64,000 bases of DNA from Bifidobacterium vespertilionis (GCF_008698145.1 NZ_RZNZ01000007.1:1-64000), one strand, 5' to 3'; positions 46,564 to 55,869 are shown, numbered from the stretch's first letter. The notes: generated by a model not told the origin, from the letters alone. Program-made: numbers and translations.

Positions 46564-47729
46564 TGATCCAAGCCTTTCGCTTTCAGCAACCCGTCATAGG
46601 CATGCATGGACTTTACTCCCAGCAATGTCAGTCCGTCGGAATAAGGCAAGCTTCCCCGATCGACTCCATCACGGATCATGCGCACAAACCTCGTGTCCAA
46701 GTGAGACGCGTTCGTCAGGTTTTGATCGCCTCCGGAACCGGCCTTAGCCCCTATTACACGCACATCGCTTGCAGCGCGCACCAAGTTTACGGCCTTGTCA
46801 CCAACTATCCCGAGCCTGTGCGCATGAATCGTCAATGCCAGAGCACTGAGACCATATCGCTTCGCGCAGTCATTGGCAATCTCGCATACGGAAGCACCGC
46901 CCGTTGCTATCTTTTCCCAATACTCCCGAAACTCGGCATCATCATCCACGACCGATAAAACGACGGCTTGATTGATCCGACGTTCGATCTCACCGTCATC
47001 AGCAGTGAGAAAAAGATCGTTGTAAACTTCGTTGGTTCCAAGCAGCACATGACCGATCTCATGCAACAAGGAAAACAGCATAGCCGCATAGGAATCATTA
47101 CGGTTAATGAAGATCAGCGGCGCGACATCATCCAACAGCACGAAGGCACGAAATTCTCGCACATCCAGCCGACGGGCATTGGACGTACCCGCTTTGGAAT
47201 CAACCATCACCATCAGACCAGCATCAGATGCCTTTTCTCTAAGGAAACGAAATCGTTCAGCATTGCGCTTATGCCGGCACCATCCAGCATCCAGAGACAG
47301 CCCCTCGCGCAAGCGCAACGCCATTTCATCGGCAGTCGCCCGGGAGGAGACGCTGCCAACCAACAGGTTATTGCCAAATCCCTGTGCGAGCATCTCGTCA
47401 TGCGCCCAATTCTGACGGTTCCGCATGATCGCAATCGTGTCCTTGAGATTTCGGCTTGCATCAACGGCATGATTGTCGATCGTGCGATACCGAATCAATT
47501 CATCTTCGTGGGCTTCCGGGACCACGGAACGCACCAGCGCGCCGAATGGCATTTGCAGCGCAGAGCCAAGCGCGGTCAATTTGGAAAAAGACAAACTGAA
47601 TGGATCAACCGCGTTCAGCCATTGCGGGAAATCGGACAGGCCTTCTTTGCGAGCCACGGCCGCCGGATCCGCACCACTCTGACTAACAGCCCACCGGAGC
47701 GTGGCCGGATGAACCATAATGGACGCCAT
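46560..47729 (-). CDS. ImmA/IrrE metallopeptidase-domain protein, partner of the PIN protein
   Basis: The 389-aa protein has a regulator-like N-terminus (MASIMVHPATLRWAVSQSGA, then DPAAVARKEGLSDFPQWL) and a zincin domain with LLHEIGHVLLGTNEV (HEXXH) near residue 222. A C-terminal helical part ends at the PIN gene. The ATG at 47729 follows GAGGGGG; earlier GTG and later ATG codons are weaker choices. It is the third ImmA/IrrE gene in the window, with a different architecture from the other two. It probably controls or inactivates the DUF4411 partner. Confidence 0.87.
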   Translation of the reverse strand: MASIMVHPATLRWAVSQSGADPAAVARKEGLSDFPQWLNAVDPFSLSFSKLTALGSALQMPFGALVRSVVPEAHEDELIRYRTIDNHAVDASRNLKDTIAIMRNRQNWAHDEMLAQGFGNNLLVGSVSSRATADEMALRLREGLSLDAGWCRHKRNAERFRFLREKASDAGLMVMVDSKAGTSNARRLDVREFRAFVLLDDVAPLIFINRNDSYAAMLFSLLHEIGHVLLGTNEVYNDLFLTADDGEIERRINQAVVLSVVDDDAEFREYWEKIATGGASVCEIANDCAKRYGLSALALTIHAHRLGIVGDKAVNLVRAASDVRVIGAKAGSGGDQNLTNASHLDTRFVRMIRDGVDRGSLPYSDGLTLLGVKSMHAYDGLLKAKGLDQ

Positions 47730-47886
47730 CGCCACACCCCCTCGCGAAAGGATAAACCATCACAACGCACAATATGGGCTGCACAGCCCCATATTTGACT
47801 TACGATACACATGGTACACGGCTGCTTGGAGTTCATAATCCGGTTCTATCCGGAATGCACCAAGCATCAGAGCCACTTCCGCATCA

Positions 47887-48118
47887 CCGCCGCCCATCAT
47901 ATGGCTGCTCGACCGCAGGAAGAGCACGGCGGGCGAACTCGCCCATGCGCGGGACCGAGAAGGCGACCTGACCATAGCCGGCCGGGTAAATCAGGCCTTC
48001 CTCGATCAGGGAAGTGCGGGCGCTGGAGGCGGCACCTTTGCTACGGAACCGTTTGGCCACGTCGGCGGTGCGCACCGGGCCATCGGGACAAACCCTGATC
48101 CAGCGTGCGCAAAGCATC
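47887..48118 (-). pseudogene. C-terminal fragment of an AAA ATPase (winged-helix end)
   Basis: The minus strand reads VRTADVAKRFRSKGAASSAR, TSLIEEGLIYPAGYGQVAFS and VPRMGEFARR. This aligns with the end of the intact ATPase at 50398-51570 (SRTADIADRAGRSRSWVNKY, GLIEFTVPHFGDYLR). The ATPase core is missing. It therefore appears to be a decayed relative of that gene. Confidence 0.65.
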
Positions 48119-48518
48119 AGGTGACAATACAGGTAAATACATTTGGATATCTTCAGATAGTTCCAGATAACTTCAGATACTTTGGCAAAGTGTCCATTGG
48201 TTGCAGCATTTCGCGGGCGGCATTTCGCGGGCAGCATTTCGCGTGCGGACGGCAAACGAATTACCCTTCCGAGGGCGGATTTTGGGCTGCGCCGGAAGCT
48301 ACTTGCCCTTCCGAGGGCACTTCGCGGAGCCGAAAACGGGCTTGAGCGCCTCAAAATGGCCATAATTAGGCGCCTGAATCGATGAATATGGTATGGACTC
48401 TGCCCTCGGAAGGTCAAGTAGGTGTTCATGGAGCCTCATATCCGCCCTCGGAAGAGGAAGTAGGAACTCAGCGGGACTTGGGACCGCCCATGCGGCGAAT
48501 AAATAGAGCCACACTTAA
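48119..48518. repeat. repeat-rich stretch with palindromic CTTCCGAGGGC motifs
   Basis: CCCTTCCGAGGGC occurs near 48265 and 48308, and the inverse GCCCTCGGAAG near 48402 and 48445, each beside ACTTG or AAGTAGG. Three tandem GCATTTCGCGKGC units lie at about 48209-48247. No gene is supported. The four motifs form two inverted pairs that could fold into a larger structure. Confidence 0.5.
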
Positions 48519-48891
48519 TCAGAATGGCTTAACCACCACGCCATCATTATGCATATGATGAAGCATTTCAACAACCCGCATGGCATCATGCGGAGTCAAA
48601 CGACCCCATTTCGGTTCTTCCCAATCGACGTCCGATTCATCAACAGCCATCATCTTGTCGCATCGCACTGCGCTGGGCAGACGCAGACCAGCCTCATGCC
48701 AGTCATCCAATATCACATCATATTCGGCTTGACGCTTAACGTCTTTAGTAACTCTCAGCATCAATGCAAAAGCCTTGCCGCCACGTTCCTGAATCACCAG
48801 CGCAGGACACACGGTGTATTTCTTAGGATTCTCTTCGAACCGGAACCGCACGAGCCAAATCTCAAACAGCCGAGGTTCGAAAAATGCTCAT
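48519..48891 (-). pseudogene. PemK/MazF-type toxin gene, frameshifted near the start
   Basis: From ATG 48891 the frame reads MSIF and then falls out of phase at the five-A tract 48880-48884 (TTTTT on the coding strand). With one T fewer it gives MSIFEPRLFEIWLVRFRFEE, followed by the downstream frame KKYTVCPALVIQERGGKAFA. This is a clear PemK-like RNase sequence, running to DGVVVKPF. The only in-phase start after the lesion is GTG 48851, which has no ribosome binding site and would lose about 12 residues including the first strand. ATG 48891 overlaps the antitoxin stop (TGATG). The toxin is probably inactive. Confidence 0.75.
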
Positions 48892-49154
48892 CAGTCATCC
48901 AAAAAATCCTTCGGCCACACATGCTCGCCAGTGGCTTCATCTACTTTGGGCCGAACGACGTCAAATTTGTCGACATCGAGTTCAAACACCGGGTAGCCAG
49001 CTGCATCCACGGGCACACCACCAAGCTGTGTCGCCGCGCTCCCCGCGGCGAATCCAGCCAAATACGCATTAATCAGATCCGTGACATGCAACCCATTACG
49101 ACGTGCCGCAGCCTCAGCCTCCGCGTACGCCGGAAGACTCTCCATACTTGTCAT
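48891..49154 (-). CDS. antitoxin of the PemK-like toxin
   Basis: This 87-aa protein (MTSMESLPAYAEAEAAARRN) has GLHVTDLINAYLAGFAAGSA and an acidic tail ending VWPKDFLDD. Order, size and overlap with the PemK-like gene identify it as the cognate antitoxin. The start follows AAGGTAGCGC. The gene seems intact although its toxin is broken, the usual direction of TA decay. Confidence 0.75.
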   Translation of the reverse strand: MTSMESLPAYAEAEAAARRNGLHVTDLINAYLAGFAAGSAATQLGGVPVDAAGYPVFELDVDKFDVVRPKVDEATGEHVWPKDFLDD

Positions 49155-49286
49155 AGCGCGCTACCTTTCCAGATCCTTGCAACCAGCGTATACCATCACC
49201 AACCCATTGTGACGCAGTAAAAGTCCGCTGGAAACATGGGGTCGTACACTCGGCGAGCCAATCAAGCGACTTTGGCCATCCCGCCG

Positions 49287-49500
49287 TCAGGCAAACAGCG
49301 GGACATTGCCCAGCAGGAAATCCTCCAACGGCGTTTCATGCGATCCGATGACCATAGTGGCGGTGCCGGGATACTCGGCGCAGAACGCATCAAGTCCGTT
49401 GAGCCGACGAATCCGCCCGCTCTTGACCAATGACATACTTAACGACAGAACCTGCTTTCCGGAAAATTGCTCAGTCATTGAGTATTTTTGCTCAGAGTAT
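49287..49500 (-). pseudogene. C-terminal fragment of a DUF4143-type AAA ATPase
   Basis: The minus frame contains FSGKQVLSLSMSLVKSGRIR, RLNGLDAFCAEYPGTATMVI and GSHETPLEDFLLGN, matching the nuclease-like C-terminus of DUF4143 ATPases. Upstream in the frame is repeat-like sequence (two GAGTATTTTTGCTCA units and TTTTGCTCAGTGACTGAGCA, a near-palindrome, about 49482-49520). The ATPase core is absent. Confidence 0.6.
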
Positions 49501-49570
49501 TTTTGCTCAGTGACTGAGCAAAAGTCGGGAGCGCCGCTCGAAACACGACGGAACACGGCGACGCCAAGGC

Positions 49571-49786
49571 CAACCTACGTTGTTCTTGCGCGTTCTACGC
49601 GACTTTGCGGCGCGAATCAGGTGCGGACGGATCCTAAATCCGATTAGTGCGGTTGATTTCCGAGGATAGGGTGGATAGACAAATCCAGAAACCCAGCAAT
49701 TCCGCCGATTTCCCGCTGATGCTATCCGGCCGGGACGGGAAAACAACCGCACAAATCGGATTTATAGGACGTAGTCTGGCCGCAAC
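49571..49786. repeat. long-hairpin repeat element, copy 3
   Basis: The left block CTACGTTGTTCTTGCGCG, then TTCTACGCGACTTTGCGGCG, is followed by a 20-bp stem at 49636-49655 / 49744-49763 with one mismatch. The core (TTCCGCCGATTTCCC then GATGCTATCCGG) and the right end GGACGTAGTCTGGCCGCAAC follow. It lies between the DUF4143 relic and the AAA ATPase. No gene is seen in 49787-50194, where only three short TTAGAAACGTG direct repeats (49962-50037) stand out. Confidence 0.8.
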
Positions 49787-50194
49787 CCACCTAATCGCCC
49801 GCCGGCAACTGTCGCCAGCATAAGCAAGCAACCACGCCAGCAGGACGAGCTCAAGTTCAGGCCGGCGACAGTACCACGGCAACCACATTGTTGGCGATCG
49901 GCCTACGCGCCACAGGAGTTTGCGGTCGCCTTTGCCAGCATAGCGACGTGCTCAAACCTTAGAAACGTGCAAAATGGGGGTCATTTATAACTTTAGAAAC
50001 GTGTAATTGATAGGAGTCTTGAAACCTTAGAAACGTGTAATCATGCGGTCGCACGGGCGAGGAATACACGGGCATGGAATACGTGGTGTCGCCGCCCCCG
50101 ATGCGAGTCGCGGGGAAGTGACGGTTCCTGCCGCTGTACATGTCGTTCTGCCTGTGAAAAGCCAGACATGCGGCCGTCGCACGGAGAATTGTCA

Positions 50195-50413
50195 CCAACC
50201 TACGTTGTTCTTGCGCGTTCTACGCGACTTTGCGGCGCAAATCGGGTACGGACGCATTCCGGCCGGATCCTAAATCCGAGTTGTGCATGCCCCTCCCGGG
50301 ACCAAGCGGATAACAGGCTGGTAGAAACCATGAAAATCCGCCGATTTTCCGAAGGCTATACCCGGCAAAGCCGATATCGAGCATGCACAACTCGGATTTA
50401 CGGGACGTAGTCG
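50195..50413. repeat. long-hairpin repeat element, copy 4
   Basis: It has the same left block as copy 3 and a perfect 19-bp stem (50272-50290 / 50381-50399) whose sequence differs from copies 2 and 3 in both arms. The right end GGGACGTAGTC supplies the last codons and the stop of the AAA ATPase gene that ends at 50398. Confidence 0.8.
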
Positions 50414-51570
50414 GTCTGCGCGTCCACAGCATTCCCCTTGCTTCGCAGATAATCCCCGAAATGCGGCACCGTAAACTCGATCAGACCACGGCCGGCAGGA
50501 CGAATCATACGCTCTCCGATCAGAATGCTGCGATACTTGTTCACCCAGCTACGACTCCGGCCCGCACGATCCGCAATGTCCGCAGTCCGGGAGGGTGAGG
50601 GACCATCCTGCGCCATGCATGCCAGAAAAAGACGCCCGGAGGGATCCACCCCATCGAGCGCGGGGGTACACACCGCATCCCCGAACGCAAGCACCGCATC
50701 CCTCATGCCGTTTTCCACATCCTCCGGCCCGATGACATCGGAGCGACGCCGTTGCGCGGACTGCCACATGTAATAGCCGACCAGCTGCACCATATATGGG
50801 TAGCCATTGGTTTCGCGCGCGGCCGTCATCGCGTCATCCTCGCCAATGGTCTTTCCTGAGTCACGAACCGTTTCGAGGAAGGCGTTTTTCACATCGGGAA
50901 TCAACGCGTTCTCCAGTTCACGCCGCATGGCACGGCGCAGAAACGTAGTCACTTCGTTATTGACCAGTTCGTTGAGCATATGAGGCAAACCGGCGAAAAC
51001 GATCGCGACGCCCTTCTTGTCCGCATCCGGCACATCGGTCTCATCGATGCTCGCTGTGACATGCTGAACGGCAGTGGCGATGGACACGAGATCAGCCTCG
51101 GAAGCGGCCTGCGTCTCATCGATGGTGATGACAATGCCTCGCCCCTTCCCGATCTTCCGGCTTTCAAGCCGTTTCAGCAAAGCGTTGCGAAGGGTGAAGG
51201 GCTCCACCGCCGACTGGAAATGGGCTTGCCCCAAGCTGGCGGTGGCAACGCCCGGAATGCCGATCGACGGGTTCAGACTGGCCTGATCCATGTGGATGTC
51301 GGAAGGGGACAGCGCGGCAATCAGTCGATCCACGAGTCCTTCGGACGCGGTTTCGGCGATCGTCTCCCAGTGACGGGCTGCGGCAATTCGGCGGAATTCG
51401 GTGAGTAGCACGGTTTTGCCGAATCCACGTTGCCCGGTGATCAGCATGATCCTGCCAGGCGCGCCGGCACCGTTGTCCAGCGCCTCGGCGAAATCCTCGA
51501 TCAGCCCGTCTCGACCGATGAGGATTGGAGGCATCTTGCCCGCGGTGGGTTTGAACGGATTCGCCGCCAC
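50398..51570 (-). CDS. AAA-family ATPase with C-terminal winged-helix-like domain
   Basis: The 390-aa protein has IGRDGLIEDFAEALDNG, Walker A ITGQRGFGKTVLL near residue 49 and Walker B-like RGIVITIDETQAA. Sensor-like AIVFAGLPHMLNELV and a C-terminal DNA-binding-like part (SRTADIADRAGRSRSWVNKY) follow. It resembles archaeal-type Orc/ATPase proteins often carried on mobile DNA. No partner nuclease adjoins it. The final residues (TDYVP) are encoded by hairpin element copy 4, so the original C-terminus may have been replaced. A related fragment is at 47887-48118. Confidence 0.85.
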   Translation of the reverse strand: MAANPFKPTAGKMPPILIGRDGLIEDFAEALDNGAGAPGRIMLITGQRGFGKTVLLTEFRRIAAARHWETIAETASEGLVDRLIAALSPSDIHMDQASLNPSIGIPGVATASLGQAHFQSAVEPFTLRNALLKRLESRKIGKGRGIVITIDETQAASEADLVSIATAVQHVTASIDETDVPDADKKGVAIVFAGLPHMLNELVNNEVTTFLRRAMRRELENALIPDVKNAFLETVRDSGKTIGEDDAMTAARETNGYPYMVQLVGYYMWQSAQRRRSDVIGPEDVENGMRDAVLAFGDAVCTPALDGVDPSGRLFLACMAQDGPSPSRTADIADRAGRSRSWVNKYRSILIGERMIRPAGRGLIEFTVPHFGDYLRSKGNAVDAQTDYVP

Positions 51571-51713
51571 GTCAACTCCTTAATTCGAACGCTATTCGCG
51601 CACCATTCGCACGCCATAACTTATACACGAAAATATACCAAAGTACACGAATGTACACGGTTGTGCACGGTCGCGTTTGCCGTCAGGGACATCAGTCTGA
51701 ACGGCAAATCCCG

Positions 51714-51932
51714 CCAATCTACGTTGTTCTTGCGCATTCTACGCGACTTTGCGGCGCAAAACAGATTCGGCCGGATCATAAAACCGATTAGTGCGGTTGA
51801 TTTCCCTGGATAGGGCGGAAAGACAAATCCAGAAACCCAGCAATTCCGCCGATTTCCCACTGATGTTATCCAGCCGGGACGGGAAAAACAACCACACAAA
51901 TCGGATTTATGGGACGTAGTCTGGCCGCAACC
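51714..51932. repeat. long-hairpin repeat element, copy 5
   Basis: The left block CTACGTTGTTCTTGCGCA, then TTCTACGCGACTTTGCGGCG, is followed by stem arms at 51781-51799 and 51889-51908 (two imperfect positions), the same core as copy 3 and the right end GGGACGTAGTCTGGCCGCAA. It lies between the AAA ATPase and the HipA-like gene. Just after it are short CCCATTGCCAGCCCATT direct repeats (51947-51990). Confidence 0.8.
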
Positions 51933-52066
51933 TGCCCACACAGCCCATTGCCAGCCCATTTTCCCTCACTACCAGCCCATTGCCAGCCCATTGAAGCCCC
52001 CGCCCGGCACCTCCGTACATACAATGAGATGGACAGCAACGCGGACGAATGGTTCAGGAGGCACCA

Positions 52067-53371
52067 ATGACCGATTATGTGCTGCGCCTCTACGACACTC
52101 CCCTGTTGGAGTTCAACGCCTCCTACGGAGAGGGGCTGCTCGCCGGCAAAGTCGAGGCGCACGTCCGCTGGTTCGACGAATCGAAGCGCGCACTGCTGCC
52201 GTTCCCCATGGCGCCCAACCCCGACGACGCGAAGCTCACGACGTGGCTGGAACGACGAACCATCCCGAAGAACCGCGAATTCGCCGCGCAGATTCTGGCG
52301 CAGGCCGGACTCAAGGTTTCGGACATACTCGGCATCATCGACCTGTGCAAGGGCCTGTCCGTCAACGATTCCTACTGGGTTGAGCGCAGCGGCGAGGACC
52401 TCAGATTCGCGGACATCAACCTGTACGGGAATCCTCTGGATGAAACGCTCGCCATCGTCGCCTACACCGGCTACACATCGAGCGAGAAGCACGCCATTGG
52501 ACTGTCCAGCGAATGGACGACCGACGGCCAGTTCCCCAAGGCGTGGCGTCATTCCGCGCACGGCCTTGAGCTCTGGAAGGCCGGCTCGGAGGGGCATGCG
52601 AATGCCGGATTGGAGCCATACTCCGAATATCTGGCCTCGCAGCTGGCTCGAAAACTGGGCGTTCGCGCGGTTGGCTACCGCCTGGCTCGCTGGAAGGGCA
52701 AGCTCGCTTCGGTGTGCCCGGTCATGAACACGGAGGATGTGTCGTTCGTGCCATTCTATGCAGCCACGCAATTGGCGACGTTCCCGGAGATCCTGGCGGC
52801 GGCACGCGCGGTGTCAGGCGAGGCGTTCGAGGCGATGCGCACGATGCTCGTGTTCGACGCGCTCATCGTCAATCAGGATCGTCACGCCAACAACCACGGA
52901 TTCCTGCGGGACAATCACACCGGCCGGATACTCGGCCCGGCCCCGCTGTTCGACCACAACATGGCACTGTTCAAGAACGATATGCGCTCCGATTGGGCAT
53001 CCGGAGCATGGACGCCGAACGTGCTTGACGAACGCCAGCCGTCGAACGCGCGCATGACGTTCCGTGATCAGTGCGCTGTGATCATGGGCGCCGAACAGCA
53101 TGACATGTTGCGCAAGGCGCTCGGCATCGCGCTGGAGAACGACCGGACGTATCCGCTGGAAGACGGGCGAATCGAGGCGCTGAACGACTATCTGCACGCC
53201 GCCGCGCGATCATTGCTCGAACTGCCGGTGGTGGATGAGTCGCGGCTGTCCGAGCAACTTGACGCCTTGGCGCCCGCCGTCGAGGATGCGCCGGTGATTC
53301 TCAACGAGCGGTTGCTGGCCGGCAAGATGACCAGCAAAATGACCGGCAAAATGACCGGCAAAATGGAGTGA
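52067..53371 (+). CDS. HipA-like kinase-domain protein
   Basis: The protein of 434 aa (start MTDYVLRLYDTPLLEFNASY after AGGAGG) has the HipA/CtkA-type signature VFDALIVNQDRHANNHGFLR (catalytic D and N) and GPAPLFDHNMALF, with the metal-binding D. HipA kinases phosphorylate translation-related targets and induce dormancy. No HipB-like antitoxin gene adjoins, so it may be a stand-alone member. The C-terminus ends in four KMT(G/S)-type repeats. It is the last accessory gene before recG, 47 nt downstream. Confidence 0.85.
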   Translation: MTDYVLRLYDTPLLEFNASYGEGLLAGKVEAHVRWFDESKRALLPFPMAPNPDDAKLTTWLERRTIPKNREFAAQILAQAGLKVSDILGIIDLCKGLSVNDSYWVERSGEDLRFADINLYGNPLDETLAIVAYTGYTSSEKHAIGLSSEWTTDGQFPKAWRHSAHGLELWKAGSEGHANAGLEPYSEYLASQLARKLGVRAVGYRLARWKGKLASVCPVMNTEDVSFVPFYAATQLATFPEILAAARAVSGEAFEAMRTMLVFDALIVNQDRHANNHGFLRDNHTGRILGPAPLFDHNMALFKNDMRSDWASGAWTPNVLDERQPSNARMTFRDQCAVIMGAEQHDMLRKALGIALENDRTYPLEDGRIEALNDYLHAAARSLLELPVVDESRLSEQLDALAPAVEDAPVILNERLLAGKMTSKMTGKMTGKME

Positions 53372-53418
53372 ACCCGGACCGCCCGGAGAAAACGCGGGCA
53401 CGGGGTAGGATGAGGGGC

Positions 53419-55851
53419 ATGAGTGTTTCGCTGGATACCGCCGTGTCGTCGCTGACGACGAACAAGCGGCGTGTGGGCGCACTCAAGTCGTTGGGAGTGG
53501 TCACGGTGCGTGACGCGCTCACGTATTACCCGTTCCGCGTGACCGATCCGGTGCCCGCGCGGCCCATCCGCGAGGCGAGGATCGGCATGCCGATCGCGTT
53601 CGCGGCCACCGTGCAGGCGCTCAGGGTGGTGCCGATGAACGCGCGGAGGGGCTTCAGGCTGCAGGCTGTGGTGGCGGACGACAGCGGGACCGCCGCGCAG
53701 CTGGTGTTCTTCTCGTACAAGAAGCAGTACGTCGATTGGGTGAGCATGCGACTGCGTCAGGGCGCGCGCGTGGTGATCGCCGGCGTGCCCAGCGAGTTCA
53801 ACGGGCAGCTGCAGTTCACGCATCCGGAGATCCTGACGATCGCGCCGGTTCCCGCCCCGCAGCCGGGCCCCGGACTGCCTGGCACCGAGCCGGATCCGTG
53901 GCAGCCCGATCCGTGGCAGCCGAGCCCCGAACCGCTGCCGCCCGTGCAACCGTCGTCGCTCAAATTCGACGCCGATTCCGAGGAACAGGCCCTGCGCCGC
54001 GTGTGCCGCCCTCGCCCGGTATACCACGCCACGAGCCGGATTTCATCGGAGCACATCCACGAGTCGATCATGGGCTTCCTGGATGCGCTGGACGATCATG
54101 CGATCCCGGACATTCTGCCCGAGTCGGTGCGAGCGGCGGGCGGATACCTGCATCGGGCGGAGGCCTTCCGCGCGGTGCACGATCCGGACACCACCGACGA
54201 CTTCCGCCGAGCCATCGACACGCTGCGCTACGAGGAGGCGTTCGTCAGCCAGACCGCGCTGGTCCGCACCCGCCACAGCACGCATCAGATCAAGGCGCAC
54301 AACTGCGCGGCGGGCGGGCCGCTGGTGGAGCGGTTCATCGGGTCGCTGCCATTCGAGTTGACCGGCGGGCAGCGCGCGGTGATCGACGACGTGACCGCGG
54401 ACATGCAGCGCGATTGGCCGATGCAGCGCCTGCTGCAGGGCGAAGTGGGATCGGGCAAGACCGTGGTGGCCGTGGCCGCGATGCTGCAGGCCGCCGGGGC
54501 CGGACATCAGGCCGTGCTGGTCGCGCCCACGCAGGTGCTGGCCGAGCAGCACGCGGAGACGATCGGGAAGATGGTCGCGAAGATCGGGGCAGGGGCTGGC
54601 CCTGATTCCGGAGGCGCTGAGCCCGCCGCCACGACCGGCGAAATCCCCGCTGGCGAGATTCCCGTAGTCCTGCTGACCGGCGGCATGAAGCTCGCTGCCC
54701 GCCGCCGGGCCCTCGCCACCATCGCGTCCGGGACCCCGTGCATCGTGGTGGCCACGCATGCCGCGTTTTCCAAGACATTCCAGGCGCCCGACCTCGCGCT
54801 CGTGGTGATCGACGAGCAGCACCGGTTCGGCGTGGAACAGCGCGAAACCCTGCGCCATCGCTACGATGTGGCCCCGCACCTGCTGGTCATGACCGCCACG
54901 CCCATCCCCCGCACGGCCGCGATGACATGGTTCGGCGATCTGGACCTCTCGTGGCTCACCGAGCTGCCCGGCGGCCGCAAGCCGATCCGCACGATCGTGG
55001 TGCCCGAGGCGGACGCCGGCACGATGGGTCGCATGTTCGCGCACATCCGGTCGCGCGTGGACGCCGGGGAACGCGCGTACATCGTCTGCGCGCGCATTGA
55101 CGCCGATGATGATCCGGCCGCGGAGGGCGGTTCCGGTTCGGCGGGCGGGCATGGCCCGGGCCGGGGCTTGGAGGATCGGGGCTACGATGCGATCGACATG
55201 TTCGACGAGCCCGATGGCGACGAATCGACGCCCAAGCCGCCGCTGCATTCGGTGACGGAGATCGCCGATCGTCTGGCCGCGCTCCCCCAGTTCCGCGGGC
55301 TCACGCTGGCCACGCTGACCGGGCGCGACGACGATGAGACCAAGACCCGCGTGATGGCCGAGTTCGCGGACGGCACGACGCCGATACTGGTGGCGACCAC
55401 GGTGATCGAGGTGGGAGTGGACGTGCCGCAAGCCAGCTGCATCGTGATCTTCGACGCCGATCGGTTCGGACTGTCACAGCTGCACCAGCTGCGCGGGCGC
55501 GTGGGCCGCGGCGGCACGAACTCATGGGCGTTCCTGATCTCGCGCGCCGAGCCCGATTCGATTGCAGCGCAGCGGCTCGCGGTGATCCAGGGCACGCTCG
55601 ATGGTGCCGAAATCGCGCAGGCCGATCTGGAGTTGCGCGGGGCCGGCGATGTGCTGGGCGACGCGCAGTCGGGCGGCAAGTCGAGTCTGAAGTTGCTGCG
55701 CGTGATCAAGGACGCGAAGCTGATCGAGCGGGCGCGCGCCGATGCCAAGCGCGTGCTGGAGGCCGATCCGGAGCTGGCGCACGAGCCGCAGCTGGCCGGG
55801 GCGGTGCTCGACTTCACACGCGGCAACGGGGAATTCCTCACCTCGACGTGA
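53419..55851 (+). CDS. recG: ATP-dependent DNA helicase RecG
   Basis: The protein is about 810 aa. A wedge (OB-fold) domain is N-terminal, and Walker A (LLQGEVGSGKTVVAVAAMLQ) lies near residue 347. Motif II is DEQHRFGVEQ, motif III MTATPIPRT, and the C-domain has VATTVIEVGVDVPQASCIVI and QLRGRVGRGG. RecG remodels stalled replication forks and branch-migrates junctions. The start is MSVSLDTAVSSLTTN, after a G-rich GATGAGGGGC. A Pro-rich insertion (PAPQPGPGLPGTEPDPWQPD) near residue 150 and a Gly/Ala-rich one after motif Ia are unusual. The gene marks the edge of conserved chromosome. Confidence 0.95.
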   Translation: MSVSLDTAVSSLTTNKRRVGALKSLGVVTVRDALTYYPFRVTDPVPARPIREARIGMPIAFAATVQALRVVPMNARRGFRLQAVVADDSGTAAQLVFFSYKKQYVDWVSMRLRQGARVVIAGVPSEFNGQLQFTHPEILTIAPVPAPQPGPGLPGTEPDPWQPDPWQPSPEPLPPVQPSSLKFDADSEEQALRRVCRPRPVYHATSRISSEHIHESIMGFLDALDDHAIPDILPESVRAAGGYLHRAEAFRAVHDPDTTDDFRRAIDTLRYEEAFVSQTALVRTRHSTHQIKAHNCAAGGPLVERFIGSLPFELTGGQRAVIDDVTADMQRDWPMQRLLQGEVGSGKTVVAVAAMLQAAGAGHQAVLVAPTQVLAEQHAETIGKMVAKIGAGAGPDSGGAEPAATTGEIPAGEIPVVLLTGGMKLAARRRALATIASGTPCIVVATHAAFSKTFQAPDLALVVIDEQHRFGVEQRETLRHRYDVAPHLLVMTATPIPRTAAMTWFGDLDLSWLTELPGGRKPIRTIVVPEADAGTMGRMFAHIRSRVDAGERAYIVCARIDADDDPAAEGGSGSAGGHGPGRGLEDRGYDAIDMFDEPDGDESTPKPPLHSVTEIADRLAALPQFRGLTLATLTGRDDDETKTRVMAEFADGTTPILVATTVIEVGVDVPQASCIVIFDADRFGLSQLHQLRGRVGRGGTNSWAFLISRAEPDSIAAQRLAVIQGTLDGAEIAQADLELRGAGDVLGDAQSGGKSSLKLLRVIKDAKLIERARADAKRVLEADPELAHEPQLAGAVLDFTRGNGEFLTST

Positions 55852-55869
55852 TGCGACTTGGTGTGAAAT

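Noticed and set aside
54043-55431. A 462-codon minus-strand frame
   Set aside because: It is antisense to recG and its composition is His/Gly/Arg-rich with no family features.
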